From a virus: a stretch of DNA of 24,560 nucleotides. Positions within the stretch are counted from its first letter, which is position 1; every line of letters begins with the position of its first letter. Made by a program: the position numbers and the translations under genes. Shown here piece by piece: positions 15,801 through 22,149 of this stretch. Under the pieces are notes generated by a model. That model was not told the origin of the DNA. It saw only the letters and a program-made list of their open reading frames with translations, and ran no database searches. The stretch covers positions 1 to 24,560 of the IMG/VR virus record IMGVR_UViG_3300034112_002540; one strand, 5' to 3'.

Positions 15801-16195
15801 CCAAAGCCATTAGTATTGCCAGCTAGAGAATGATAACCTAAAGCGGCATTGTCTTCACCATAGATGTTGCAACTTAATGCGTTCGAACCAATGGCAGTAT
15901 TGTGAACACCTTGATAATTTGCATTGAGTGCATAATATCCTATTGCAGTATTATCTACTGAAAAATATCCATCAAGACCAAGTTTGTCTAGAGCAAAGTT
16001 ACCAACTTTGGTAGATCTAGTATCTGGAGTATCAAAATTTTTTGCTTTTAAATTTTGTGATCCTGTTAATAAATGAACAGAATCAATAATATCTAAAAGA
16101 TTATGGCGAATATCATATGGTGAAATTTGCGATGTTGAATTATCTGATATCTCTCTAACTATATTTTCTACCAGTTGTGGCTTTGATAGAATCAT
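12812..16195 (-). CDS. Large fibre protein with YadA-like beta-roll repeats (1127 aa)
   Basis: Residues 1-50 (LVENIVREISDNSTSQIS, RHNLLDIIDSVHLL) form an adaptor also found in the 310-aa fibre. From about 75 to 165, repeats such as DNTAIGYYALNAN, HNTAIGSNALSC and GNVGIGSFALHNN follow the 'NxAIGxxAL' pattern of YadA-type beta-roll heads. A second block near residues 815-890 (NNNTVVGYAAGSG, NNNVILGSNSAQSL) repeats the pattern. In between are many 'SG.L...G.A.I.G' beta repeats typical of trimeric fibres. The C-terminus (DPFLRINKNDYVVAIRVNGE) shows no peptidase S74 chaperone motif. The protein is probably a trimeric surface fibre. It follows the 226-aa tail protein after 14 bases. The start is an ATG with only a weak upstream purine stretch. 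Confidence 0.82.
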   Translation of the reverse strand: MILSKPQLVENIVREISDNSTSQISPYDIRHNLLDIIDSVHLLTGSQNLKAKNFDTPDTRSTKVGNFALDKLGLDGYFSVDNTAIGYYALNANYQGVHNTAIGSNALSCNIYGEDNAALGYHSLAGNTNGFGNVGIGSFALHNNRIGNFNIAIGHGAGYYVDRDTNNRLFIASHPIDETFLCGNPEGLGLVPLIQGDMSSGNLRVGIAVSGLHEGATLQISGNFHPSDSLKTFDIGHSTYRWRSIYLSRSIYFTNDDYITYDDTNNKFLISNDIVVAGPASIGGSATISGNLLATGHANIGSYANINGDLVVSGDASVSGHLTPRVHKLFDLGELDRQWLNTYTGNIYVSGIGRFKRFEAVEQSHYLHKTINLASSGYLNVIDGGGPNGLYDYYTPNEETVIPSGYLLDEELNGAGFNARSRGIDYERTYEFIFRSQDSLLNNLSIDNIYSRSSWRSNISISTSAGCHVETDRVLNNSSIGLLTYDDGLGYYVISGKLYCANQHNISRNLLSASDVNFIANSGETDQYTISYVSPNSGVNINQRFLSNTSGITIDEDNNKENLTGFELSYVADSTLEAPMFFNEQVGQNPSRFLVKSFNNSSYAKRSFTLLQDASDGYVGISNFAYADNMLPDTILNIRSTGNAIIRATAENNDNTVSALQLLGKENCLKYGVEFEYSISGNLFNINTYNNENKQTALKISNSGNKIGIFSSGIPHSMLMVGSSGNSEAVVSLYHSSGIPSGHAGYAKIFTKSQNDEAKSSSLNFLDSSGNLFEVVMNSVDLNGQNIDKPLLADDNGNTFGGRLSPNTKSALSTCIRNTTLGYRALSYVNGGNNNTVVGYAAGSGTTTGNNNVILGSNSAQSLTTGSNNIIIGYNLANTYTGGTSNIFMLGSDSNVLMSGNILTKNTFLPEGKLSLINNSNESLKLQANTIEVVDGGGSNYPDVSLSFKFTGNSTAELFKLDHTANPISKSVTYTSPATARPYGELKGDLRLLGALRFSDGSKAVESGSFLDDITRLSNSGVAISGALSNTTAANTTLRNDFDSLIIEGFAQENISAPPNASTAATGRIRQKVKVGNSWQDKTVPPGQDPYTTIYNRDPFLRINKNDYVVAIRVNGEYRPMWVSYYS

Positions 16196-16209
16196 TTTTT
16201 AGTACTTTC

Positions 16210-16890
16210 TTACTTAAGGCTAATCTCAAGAGATCTTTGATCAAACTTGAGATTATCGCCAGTGTATATATATCTTGGATTTTTAAGTGCGGCATACATT
16301 AACATATTACCAGTACCATATGTAGAATTATCAATAATAGCAACGCCAGACACCCAACCCCAATCAGACAAAGCTGTACTAAATATTATTTGATTTTGGT
16401 TTTTAATAAATCCATTTCCTTCGTATGTAGCTAAACCGGGATCTGTTGCTCCACCAGATATGGCGGCAGATGGTGCATAGAATGTAACGTTTGGATATGT
16501 TTGTGGGAAACTAAATGTTTTAAAGTTTCCATTTGGATCAGCGGATTGTGCGCTACCCTGAGTTAAATATACTGGATAAAAATAACCACTATTGTTTAGT
16601 TCTTGGCTAAATACAGAGTATTGTGTGGTTGTATCTATGCCAACAGCAAACCATGTCGAATCACCAACGCCGGATGGTGATCCAAGATCTATTCTTGAAT
16701 ATCCAGTACTAACAGTTATAGCGCCCTTGACAACGCCAGTTGGAAGCTCTGGCAATGTAGATCCTGTTTGAGAATCTAATGGCACACTGCTAGTTAATGC
16801 GATTGAAATAGAAGATGGTTTAACAAACTGTTCACTTCTAAAAATATGATTCAATAGTTTAGCTTCAAGATAATCCGATATGGATGCCAT
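16210..16890 (-). CDS. Phage tail fibre-family structural protein (226 aa)
   Basis: The N-terminus, MASISDYLEAKLLNHIFRSE followed by KPSSISIALTSSVP, matches the 'YLE..LL.H.FRg..y..P...yvAL' opening of a short structural protein family often annotated as phage tail fibre protein. The usual C-terminal features are also there: WGWVSGVAIIDNSTYGTGNM and MYAALKNPRYIYTGDNLKFD correspond to 'WG.v.h..i.da.tgGn.l...aL...k.v..Gd...f..g.l.l.l'. The family is normally about 120-130 residues, so this copy is longer, mainly in the middle (about residues 90-150). It is the first gene after the capsid terminator. The ribosome binding site AGGAGA is strong. By its place it could also be a head-surface protein. 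Confidence 0.72.
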   Translation of the reverse strand: MASISDYLEAKLLNHIFRSEQFVKPSSISIALTSSVPLDSQTGSTLPELPTGVVKGAITVSTGYSRIDLGSPSGVGDSTWFAVGIDTTTQYSVFSQELNNSGYFYPVYLTQGSAQSADPNGNFKTFSFPQTYPNVTFYAPSAAISGGATDPGLATYEGNGFIKNQNQIIFSTALSDWGWVSGVAIIDNSTYGTGNMLMYAALKNPRYIYTGDNLKFDQRSLEISLK

Positions 16891-16943
16891 AATTTTCTCC
16901 TAAGAAATAAGTCCAAATCTTACAATCTAATGGTATATACACG

Positions 16944-16975
16944 AAAAAGCCACCCCCAAAGCAATGAGGGTGGCT
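16944..16975 (-). terminator. Rho-independent terminator after the capsid gene
   Basis: On the minus strand an 8-base-pair perfect stem (AGCCACCC pairing with GGGTGGCT, 16948-16975) with a 12-base loop is followed directly by five T residues (16944-16948, the first overlapping the stem end). This is a classic intrinsic terminator and lies about 30 bases past the capsid stop codon. It should end or reduce transcription before the fibre genes. Confidence 0.85.
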
Positions 16976-16982
16976 AGTCGCA

Positions 16983-17001
16983 AAAGCTATAAAATAGCTT
17001 T
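16983..17001 (-). repeat. AT-rich inverted repeat next to the capsid stop codon
   Basis: AAAGCTAT and ATAGCTTT form a perfect 8-base-pair inverted repeat with a 3-base loop, just after the capsid stop codon and before the terminator. It may form a weak hairpin that protects the 3' end of the capsid mRNA. That role is inference. Confidence 0.55.
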
Positions 17002-17006
17002 ATTAA

Positions 17007-18014
17007 TTAGAACGAACCAAGAATTACTCTACGGTTGTCTAGAACACCAAAGCCAAGCTCTGCCCAACCATAGTAACCAGCGCGTTGCTGACGGTGGAGA
17101 CTTGGGTCTTCGTAGACCTGTAGCTGCTCCTTGACGGGCATTACGAAACTATCTCTTGTTGAAAGGTCAAGACCAACAACAAGTTCAAGATCGCTACCCT
17201 GTACAGCACCACTTAGTTGATTGGTGAAGAATGACTGATATTCTTGACCTTCGCCAAGCTCATCAAGATCACGTAGGTTAACACCAAAGATACGTGTGAT
17301 TGGAGCGCCACCGGCTGGAGCGGTGTAGATCTCACGACGAGTTACCTCGTCAACTTGATCAAAACCCCAATTACGAATATCTTCTAGAGCTTCTGGTGAT
17401 ACATACATGTCTGTTAGACGGCCACGACCAATTGAAGCAGAGTTACCACCGCTGTTGCGGCGCATAACGGTCTGCATCAAAGATACTAATCTCTTGCTGA
17501 ATAGACCGGCTGTTGCATCACCGTCATAGACGAGGATGTTGCGGTCAACGCCAGCGGCGAGAAGAGTGTGCCAGCCGTCATCGTTCATCTTCTTTGTAAA
17601 ACCAGCTTCCATTACCTGCATGGCACGACCAACGATGTCCCATCTTGCTTCGCGGGCATAGCGAAGGAGATAGTCAACCGATGAAGCGATTGTGTAGGTT
17701 GGAATCATCACGTAGTCGCCTTCCACACTGCGCTCTGGAATTCTACCGTGGCCGGGATTGGTGTAAGCGACATGCTCACCTTCTAGGCCGGGAGAAACTA
17801 GGTCGAGTGGGAATTCGGTTGTTGAACCGGCTTCCACATTGATGGTTTCGAAAATATCGCCAAGGATATTTCCAACTAGAACGCCTTTACGAAGAGGAAG
17901 TTCTAGAGCTTTAGCAAACTCACGTTGAGCAGCCGCAGCTACGTTGATATCGGCATCCCCTGACTTGCGTAGGAGAGCGATGAATTCGTCACTAGGTCTT
18001 TTATTCTCTGGCAT
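17007..18014 (-). CDS. Major capsid protein (335 aa)
   Basis: The protein forms the icosahedral shell. The length, the position after protease-scaffold and decoration genes, and the sequence all fit an HK97-fold capsid protein. The N-terminal helix (SDEFIALLRKSGDADINVAA) is followed by an extended arm (EFPLDLVSPGLEGEHVAYTN, GDYVMIPTYTIASSVDYLLR), the long spine helix (ARWDIVGRAMQVMEAGFTKK), and an A-domain stretch (GRGRLTDMYVSPEALEDIRN) that is typical of this group. The C-terminus (GYYGWAELGFGVLDNRRVIL) also fits. The ATG follows AAAAGGAGAATT, a strong ribosome binding site. The gene is richer in G+C than the fibre genes (33 of 60 bases at 17041-17100), as expected for a very highly expressed virion gene. 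It is followed by a terminator. The exact capsid family is not certain. Confidence 0.9.
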   Translation of the reverse strand: MPENKRPSDEFIALLRKSGDADINVAAAAQREFAKALELPLRKGVLVGNILGDIFETINVEAGSTTEFPLDLVSPGLEGEHVAYTNPGHGRIPERSVEGDYVMIPTYTIASSVDYLLRYAREARWDIVGRAMQVMEAGFTKKMNDDGWHTLLAAGVDRNILVYDGDATAGLFSKRLVSLMQTVMRRNSGGNSASIGRGRLTDMYVSPEALEDIRNWGFDQVDEVTRREIYTAPAGGAPITRIFGVNLRDLDELGEGQEYQSFFTNQLSGAVQGSDLELVVGLDLSTRDSFVMPVKEQLQVYEDPSLHRQQRAGYYGWAELGFGVLDNRRVILGSF

Positions 18015-18043
18015 GTTTAATTCTCCTTTTATATATATTTAGG

Positions 18044-18520
18044 TCAGGGTAGGTTGACTTCGACTTTGGCATAACCGTCAGCATCCTTAGAAGTAAGGAA
18101 GCGACCAATAAGTAACGCACCCGAAGCTGCGGCACTTGCGGCATCCTTGCGGATGTAACCAGCGGTAGCAGTGCAGGCATAGGCGGGATCACCAGCAGCG
18201 GGACTGCCAGTAACCATATTGGTAACAACGTAACCCTTACGGAGAATAGTGACTTTGCCACCCTTCTGTACTTCATCCTTGTGTTGATTAAGGTGAGTAC
18301 GGGTTAGATCCTTGTTAACAACGTCGTTAAGAAGAATACCAACGGGAACATTTGTAGCTGACACTGTTGTGTACTTCACAAGGTTTACACCTTGATCCAT
18401 TGAAGCGCCAGAACCGGCAGTAGTATCATGAACAACAACGCCGCCGCGAGTAACGGCACCATCATTGTAGAAGAAACTAATGTCTGTTTGAAGTTCGTAT
18501 CTATCTGATTTTAGAGCCAT
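18044..18520 (-). CDS. Head decoration-like protein (158 aa)
   Basis: The protein begins MALKSDRYELQTDISFFYND and contains RGGVVVHDTT, VPVGILLNDVVNKD, KGGKVTILRKGYVVTNMVTG and AAGDPAYACTATAGYIRKD. The scheme 'G.V.........PVG.l...v....G....V...G......v.G....Gd..y....G...' is that of small beta-rich capsid decoration or stabilising proteins, which sit on the outside of the shell. It lies directly before the capsid gene (29 bases between), the usual place for such proteins. The start is ATG after AAGGAGAAATAAATT. GC content is also raised here, in keeping with high expression. Confidence 0.75.
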   Translation of the reverse strand: MALKSDRYELQTDISFFYNDGAVTRGGVVVHDTTAGSGASMDQGVNLVKYTTVSATNVPVGILLNDVVNKDLTRTHLNQHKDEVQKGGKVTILRKGYVVTNMVTGSPAAGDPAYACTATAGYIRKDAASAAASGALLIGRFLTSKDADGYAKVEVNLP

Positions 18521-18541
18521 AATTTATTTCTCCTTGTTAAA

Positions 18542-19189
18542 TCACTTACGTAGTACGTTTTCTGTTAGCCACTGAGCCACACTTGCTCTGGTAGCATGAA
18601 GTTCATCGTTTACATCAGAGGCATCGACTAAAGCAGCTTCGGTTGAATGAACACCATCAAAAAGTGTTTCAGCAACTTCTTCGATCTTTTCTTCTGAAGC
18701 TGTTACTGATGCTTTAGGATTGGCACTTTCATTTTCTTCATCCTTTGTGACATTCTCTTTGACTTCCATCTTCTTGCCACCCTTGCCCATTTTCTTCTTA
18801 TACATGGCAACGATAGCATCGAAAGCAGAATCATCTAGATTATCATAAAATGAAAGAGATTCGTCAGCTTCTGACTCTTCAAAACCAGATGACACAAGCT
18901 TTTCCTTGCGCATACGGTCTTTCTCTTTCTTCTTCATGTTCATCATCTCTGCGTCTTTAGCTGCGATTGCGTCTTGTAGCTCTTTAATAGCAATTTCGTT
19001 AGCTTTTAGTGTCTCTTCAAGAGCCTTAAAAGCTTCTGTTTTTTCTGTGAGACTAGCTTCAAGTGCAGAGATTGTTGCTGCATAGTCCTTCTCTGGCACT
19101 ACTTCAACTTGCGCTGGTGTAGCCTCATTTGTTGTTACAATTGGTGCTGACTCTTCAGCTACCACTGTTTCTACATTGGTATCAGACAT
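18542..19189 (-). CDS. Nested scaffold protein from internal start (215 aa)
   Basis: An ATG at 19187-19189, codon 262 of the protease-scaffold gene and in the same frame, begins MSDTNVETVVAEESAP. Eight bases upstream is AAAGGAG (19198-19204), as strong as the sites in front of the capsid and decoration genes. Such a site is unlikely to be kept by chance inside a coding region. The product would have the acidic head, the coiled coil and the charged C-terminus, but no protease part. The arrangement equals that of lambda C and Nu3, where the scaffold is made in excess from an internal start in the protease gene. That the shorter protein is made is an inference. Confidence 0.68.
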   Translation of the reverse strand: MSDTNVETVVAEESAPIVTTNEATPAQVEVVPEKDYAATISALEASLTEKTEAFKALEETLKANEIAIKELQDAIAAKDAEMMNMKKKEKDRMRKEKLVSSGFEESEADESLSFYDNLDDSAFDAIVAMYKKKMGKGGKKMEVKENVTKDEENESANPKASVTASEEKIEEVAETLFDGVHSTEAALVDASDVNDELHATRASVAQWLTENVLRK

Positions 19190-19972
19190 TTGAATTTCTC
19201 CTTTAGGATTAATATTAACATCGTCTTTTATATTTTCGATGAAAGCTTTACTAGCGTCTAGAATAATACTTCTTGGATTAGCTGGTTTTGAAACTAAACC
19301 TTTGCCAGAAAAAGCAATATCTCTTAAAGCCCTTCCAACTTTATAGCCTTCATATTCTCCAGTTCCACCGTAAGCTCTAAGATGTTTTGTAAGGAACGAG
19401 GATTGCTCGGTTCTTGAAATTACTTTTGGATTACCTTGTGCGTCTATTAGTGCGTAATCAAAACCGGCGAATAAACATTCCATAGATACAAACCACTTAC
19501 CTTGCTCAATTTCATCTATAATATTTGACATTCTATTTCTATTTTCTGGATTAGTCCAGCTATTATATAAAACAGCTTCTGTTATGATATCAAATTCTGG
19601 TGGAACAGTTTCGGTATCAGCTATAGCATTGCCATTTCTATCAACAACATAACTGCCAGTAATATGGCCGATTATATCGTTTTCATTATGCATGAAATTA
19701 AACTGTTTATCTTCTGGAGTTGTTCTAGCTGCCCATGTCTGTTCTGGTGGAAAAACGTCATCATTCTTATTCCAACCAGTAGAAACTAATATAGATTTAA
19801 TATAATAGAGATCAATTTGTTTAGGATTTGCGCTAGCTTTAATTTTATCAATATATTCAGATGAGTGGTTATGTTTTTCACACACCACTGCTGGGGCGCA
19901 ATATGCGACTGTAGTATCAGCCTTGATTTTTTCGGATACGCCGTCTAGTATTTCTTGTTGAAATATTTTCAT
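18542..19972 (-). CDS. Prohead protease fused to scaffold-like tail (476 aa)
   Basis: The first 240 or so residues look like a herpesvirus-type prohead serine protease of the T4 gp21 sort. A candidate catalytic His lies at 95 (FNFMHNENDIIGHITGS), a candidate Ser at 163 (WFVSMECLFAGFDY), and the GLVSKPANPRS block, characteristic of this family, is near 225-235. The second part, from about residue 262, is acidic and highly charged with a predicted coiled coil near 290-350 (ISALEASLTEKTEAFKALEE, then ELQDAIAAKDAEMMNMKKKE), as in scaffolding proteins. The protease would cleave scaffold and capsid proteins inside the prohead. The ATG follows AAAGGTAATAT. The C-terminal 215 residues probably are also made separately from an internal start. 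The catalytic residues are my hand assignment. Confidence 0.82.
   Translation of the reverse strand: MKIFQQEILDGVSEKIKADTTVAYCAPAVVCEKHNHSSEYIDKIKASANPKQIDLYYIKSILVSTGWNKNDDVFPPEQTWAARTTPEDKQFNFMHNENDIIGHITGSYVVDRNGNAIADTETVPPEFDIITEAVLYNSWTNPENRNRMSNIIDEIEQGKWFVSMECLFAGFDYALIDAQGNPKVISRTEQSSFLTKHLRAYGGTGEYEGYKVGRALRDIAFSGKGLVSKPANPRSIILDASKAFIENIKDDVNINPKGEIQMSDTNVETVVAEESAPIVTTNEATPAQVEVVPEKDYAATISALEASLTEKTEAFKALEETLKANEIAIKELQDAIAAKDAEMMNMKKKEKDRMRKEKLVSSGFEESEADESLSFYDNLDDSAFDAIVAMYKKKMGKGGKKMEVKENVTKDEENESANPKASVTASEEKIEEVAETLFDGVHSTEAALVDASDVNDELHATRASVAQWLTENVLRK
19198..19204 (-). promoter_or_regulatory. Internal ribosome binding site for nested scaffold
   Basis: AAAGGAG on the minus strand lies eight bases before an in-frame ATG inside the protease-scaffold gene. 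It matches the core of the sites before the capsid (AAAAGGAG) and decoration (AAGGAG) genes and points to separate translation of the scaffold part. Confidence 0.7.
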
Positions 19973-19989
19973 ATATTACCTTTCAAGAC

Positions 19990-20029
19990 ATTATACACAA
20001 AATGTAATATAACTACGTTTTTATGTCAA
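19990..20029 (-). promoter_or_regulatory. Candidate sigma70-type promoter before the protease gene
   Basis: In the 48-base gap between portal and protease genes, TTGACA (20024-20029) is followed after 17 bases by TACATT and, further on, by a perfect TATAAT at 19990-19995. The first pair has ideal spacing but a poor -10; the TATAAT has no good -35 at 17 bases. TTGACA also encodes the last two residues of the portal, so it may be there by chance. The placing fits a promoter for a protease-decoration-capsid unit that ends at the terminator at 16944. Confidence 0.35.
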
Positions 20030-22108
20030 TTTTTGCTCAATATATAATCCAATGACACTCTTTCTATATGAATCTATAGTCATATCTTCCATAGAAATAT
20101 TGTTCTCTTTTAACAGTAAAGAGAAGTCTTTTGGTGTTGTTGAATTATTAGATAATATAGTTGCTATAGTAGTTTCATCTACATCAGAAAAAAGTTCTAG
20201 GTTTGTTAATACATCTATTTTTAATTGTTCAAGATTATTAAACCCTGCTTTAGTTAGCTGTCTAAGATTTTTTTTATTATTTGATTTTAGATATGCGTTG
20301 GTTAATATATCAGATAATTTATCCCATGCAGTTTCAGACCATACTATTAATTCTGCTACTCCGGGTTTTGATCTAGGATTATCAATGCGTTTCTTTCTTG
20401 GACCTTCATCTTGTTTTAATGGTGGTCTGCCATTCTGGTTTGGTGGTGCTGGCTGTTTTGCTGGAGAGCCGCCACCGAACGGGGATGCGCCTTTAGGCTG
20501 TAATAGAACATCTGTTGGGACGCTAGTTTTTAAACCAACATCTTTTGGTAATAATTTTCCAGACTGTAGGCCAATTTTTTCTAAAGCTTCTTTTTGTTGT
20601 GGGCTGTGATATGGTCCAGCCTTCTTTGGGTAAGATTCATCTGCGCGATCAGAAACCTCTCTCTTAAGCCTAATCTTCTCAATTTCTGGAATCTCTTTAA
20701 ATCTCTCAAGAAGAGTCTCTTGACTAATGATATCGCGGTCAGCAAGTTGTATTAGAAGATTCTTTTCTGCTGCCTCGTCTGATAATGTCATTTGATCAAA
20801 CTGAACGTGGGCGCGATATCTAAATCCCATAGCCTTTCTTACTATTTCTATTTCTTTATCCCAGAACTTAACTAATAGGTCGCGTCCATATTGTAATCTC
20901 TCAACAAGAGTTTTTAGTGATATAAAATTATTTGTGAAACCACCGCCATTAGTTGACATGCCAGTAAGCGTTGGAGGAACGCCTAGTCCAGCATAAATAC
21001 TGTTTAAAACAGCGGTGTATTTCTCTGAGCCTAAAAATTTATATACTTCACTATTTGATTCTTTGAATGTTAATTCTGGACCCCACACAAGTTCCATAGT
21101 TCCTCCACCAACATTGCTAGCTAAAATATCTCTTAATTTATTTATAGCAGCTTTATTTGGGAGAATTTTGTGTTCAAGGCTTCCTAGTGTCCATAAACGA
21201 ATATTTGAAATAGCTCCGTCTAGTGCTGACAAGTCTGCTAATCTCATTTTTTCTAACATGATGATATCGTCAAGAATAGCATAAATCATTGGATTAGCCC
21301 ATTGTAGCCAATCGTCTTTTTTATAATGGAAAACACCTAATCTGGCTGGATCAAGTGGAATTTCTTTTTCTCCACGCTTTAAACTCTGTTTTATAGGCGT
21401 AGGCAATGTCTCTAAGACTGTGCTAGGAATATCACCATTTGGAAACTTGTCGAAAAATGTATTAGTGCTTAAAGTATAGTTCTGAGCGCCCATAAATAGA
21501 GACAAATTACCATCTTTCATCTTCACGGTTAGTGGATTAAAGAAATTATATCTCCAAGGTATTTGATTTTCTGTCACATTTGGCGTTTCTACTCTAATAT
21601 CTTTAGACAAAGACTTCATATAAGTTGTTAATTCTGGAGTCATATTCGCATAACTGCGATACACTATAACATTGCCAGCTTTGTATAAATTATTAAGAAA
21701 TCTTTCTGATCTTTCCTTACCATTTACATTTTTAAACCATTGTTGATAAAATCTTTCAACGCTTTTATTTTGATGAACTATCTCTATACCTTGACTACCA
21801 AAGTCGCCCATAAGATCAATAATATTACGGATTATGCCGACTTTATCGTAGGCATCCATGCACATTTTAATGGCACGGCGTTGCTGCTGTGGAACAGCCT
21901 CGTCTGGTCTAAATGCATAATAATCGCTAGGATTAAAGCCGGGACGAACAGAACGATTTGGCTCAATATCTATAAAATTTCTATAGTGTGTGCCTTGAGC
22001 TTTTGGCAAACCAGCATATGATTCGATATTATCAGAAAACTGTGCAAAAGCCTCTGTTTTGCTGGGTAAATCGTTATCGTTCCAAGTTATCATTTCTTCG
22101 TTGCTCAT
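20021..22108 (-). CDS. Portal protein (695 aa)
   Basis: The protein forms the dodecameric ring at one vertex through which DNA is packaged and the tail attached. Features that fit are the N-terminal region (RRAIKMCMDAYDKVGIIRNI followed by DLMGDFGSQGIEI, residues 77-110), the FLNNLYKAGNVIVYRSY core, the LGVFHYKKDDWLQWANPMIY stretch, and the motif AGLGVPPTLTGMSTNGGGFT followed by SLKTLVERLQYGRDLLVKFW, which is typical of portal wing and stem domains. The C-terminal part (about 520-590) is rich in Pro, Gly and Lys and then becomes helical. At 695 residues it is longer than most portals (about 400-550), because of this tail. It sits between the terminase and the protease genes, the usual order. 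The ATG follows TAGGAAAACC. Confidence 0.88.
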   Translation of the reverse strand: MSNEEMITWNDNDLPSKTEAFAQFSDNIESYAGLPKAQGTHYRNFIDIEPNRSVRPGFNPSDYYAFRPDEAVPQQQRRAIKMCMDAYDKVGIIRNIIDLMGDFGSQGIEIVHQNKSVERFYQQWFKNVNGKERSERFLNNLYKAGNVIVYRSYANMTPELTTYMKSLSKDIRVETPNVTENQIPWRYNFFNPLTVKMKDGNLSLFMGAQNYTLSTNTFFDKFPNGDIPSTVLETLPTPIKQSLKRGEKEIPLDPARLGVFHYKKDDWLQWANPMIYAILDDIIMLEKMRLADLSALDGAISNIRLWTLGSLEHKILPNKAAINKLRDILASNVGGGTMELVWGPELTFKESNSEVYKFLGSEKYTAVLNSIYAGLGVPPTLTGMSTNGGGFTNNFISLKTLVERLQYGRDLLVKFWDKEIEIVRKAMGFRYRAHVQFDQMTLSDEAAEKNLLIQLADRDIISQETLLERFKEIPEIEKIRLKREVSDRADESYPKKAGPYHSPQQKEALEKIGLQSGKLLPKDVGLKTSVPTDVLLQPKGASPFGGGSPAKQPAPPNQNGRPPLKQDEGPRKKRIDNPRSKPGVAELIVWSETAWDKLSDILTNAYLKSNNKKNLRQLTKAGFNNLEQLKIDVLTNLELFSDVDETTIATILSNNSTTPKDFSLLLKENNISMEDMTIDSYRKSVIGLYIEQKLT

Positions 22109-22149
22109 GGTTTTCCTATAGTTGGATTGTTAATTGGATTACCTATTTA

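Noticed and set aside
18001-18276. A 91-aa minus-strand frame overlapping the decoration gene, rich in Leu, Val and Pro, like a membrane protein.
   Set aside because: It is an alternative frame of the well-supported decoration gene. No separate ribosome binding site is needed to explain it and its start is internal.
20052-20609. A 185-aa plus-strand frame opposite the portal gene.
   Set aside because: It is antisense to the C-terminal part of the portal, has no ribosome binding site or neighbours on that strand, and its composition (Phe, Ser, Leu) is what a reversed coding strand gives.
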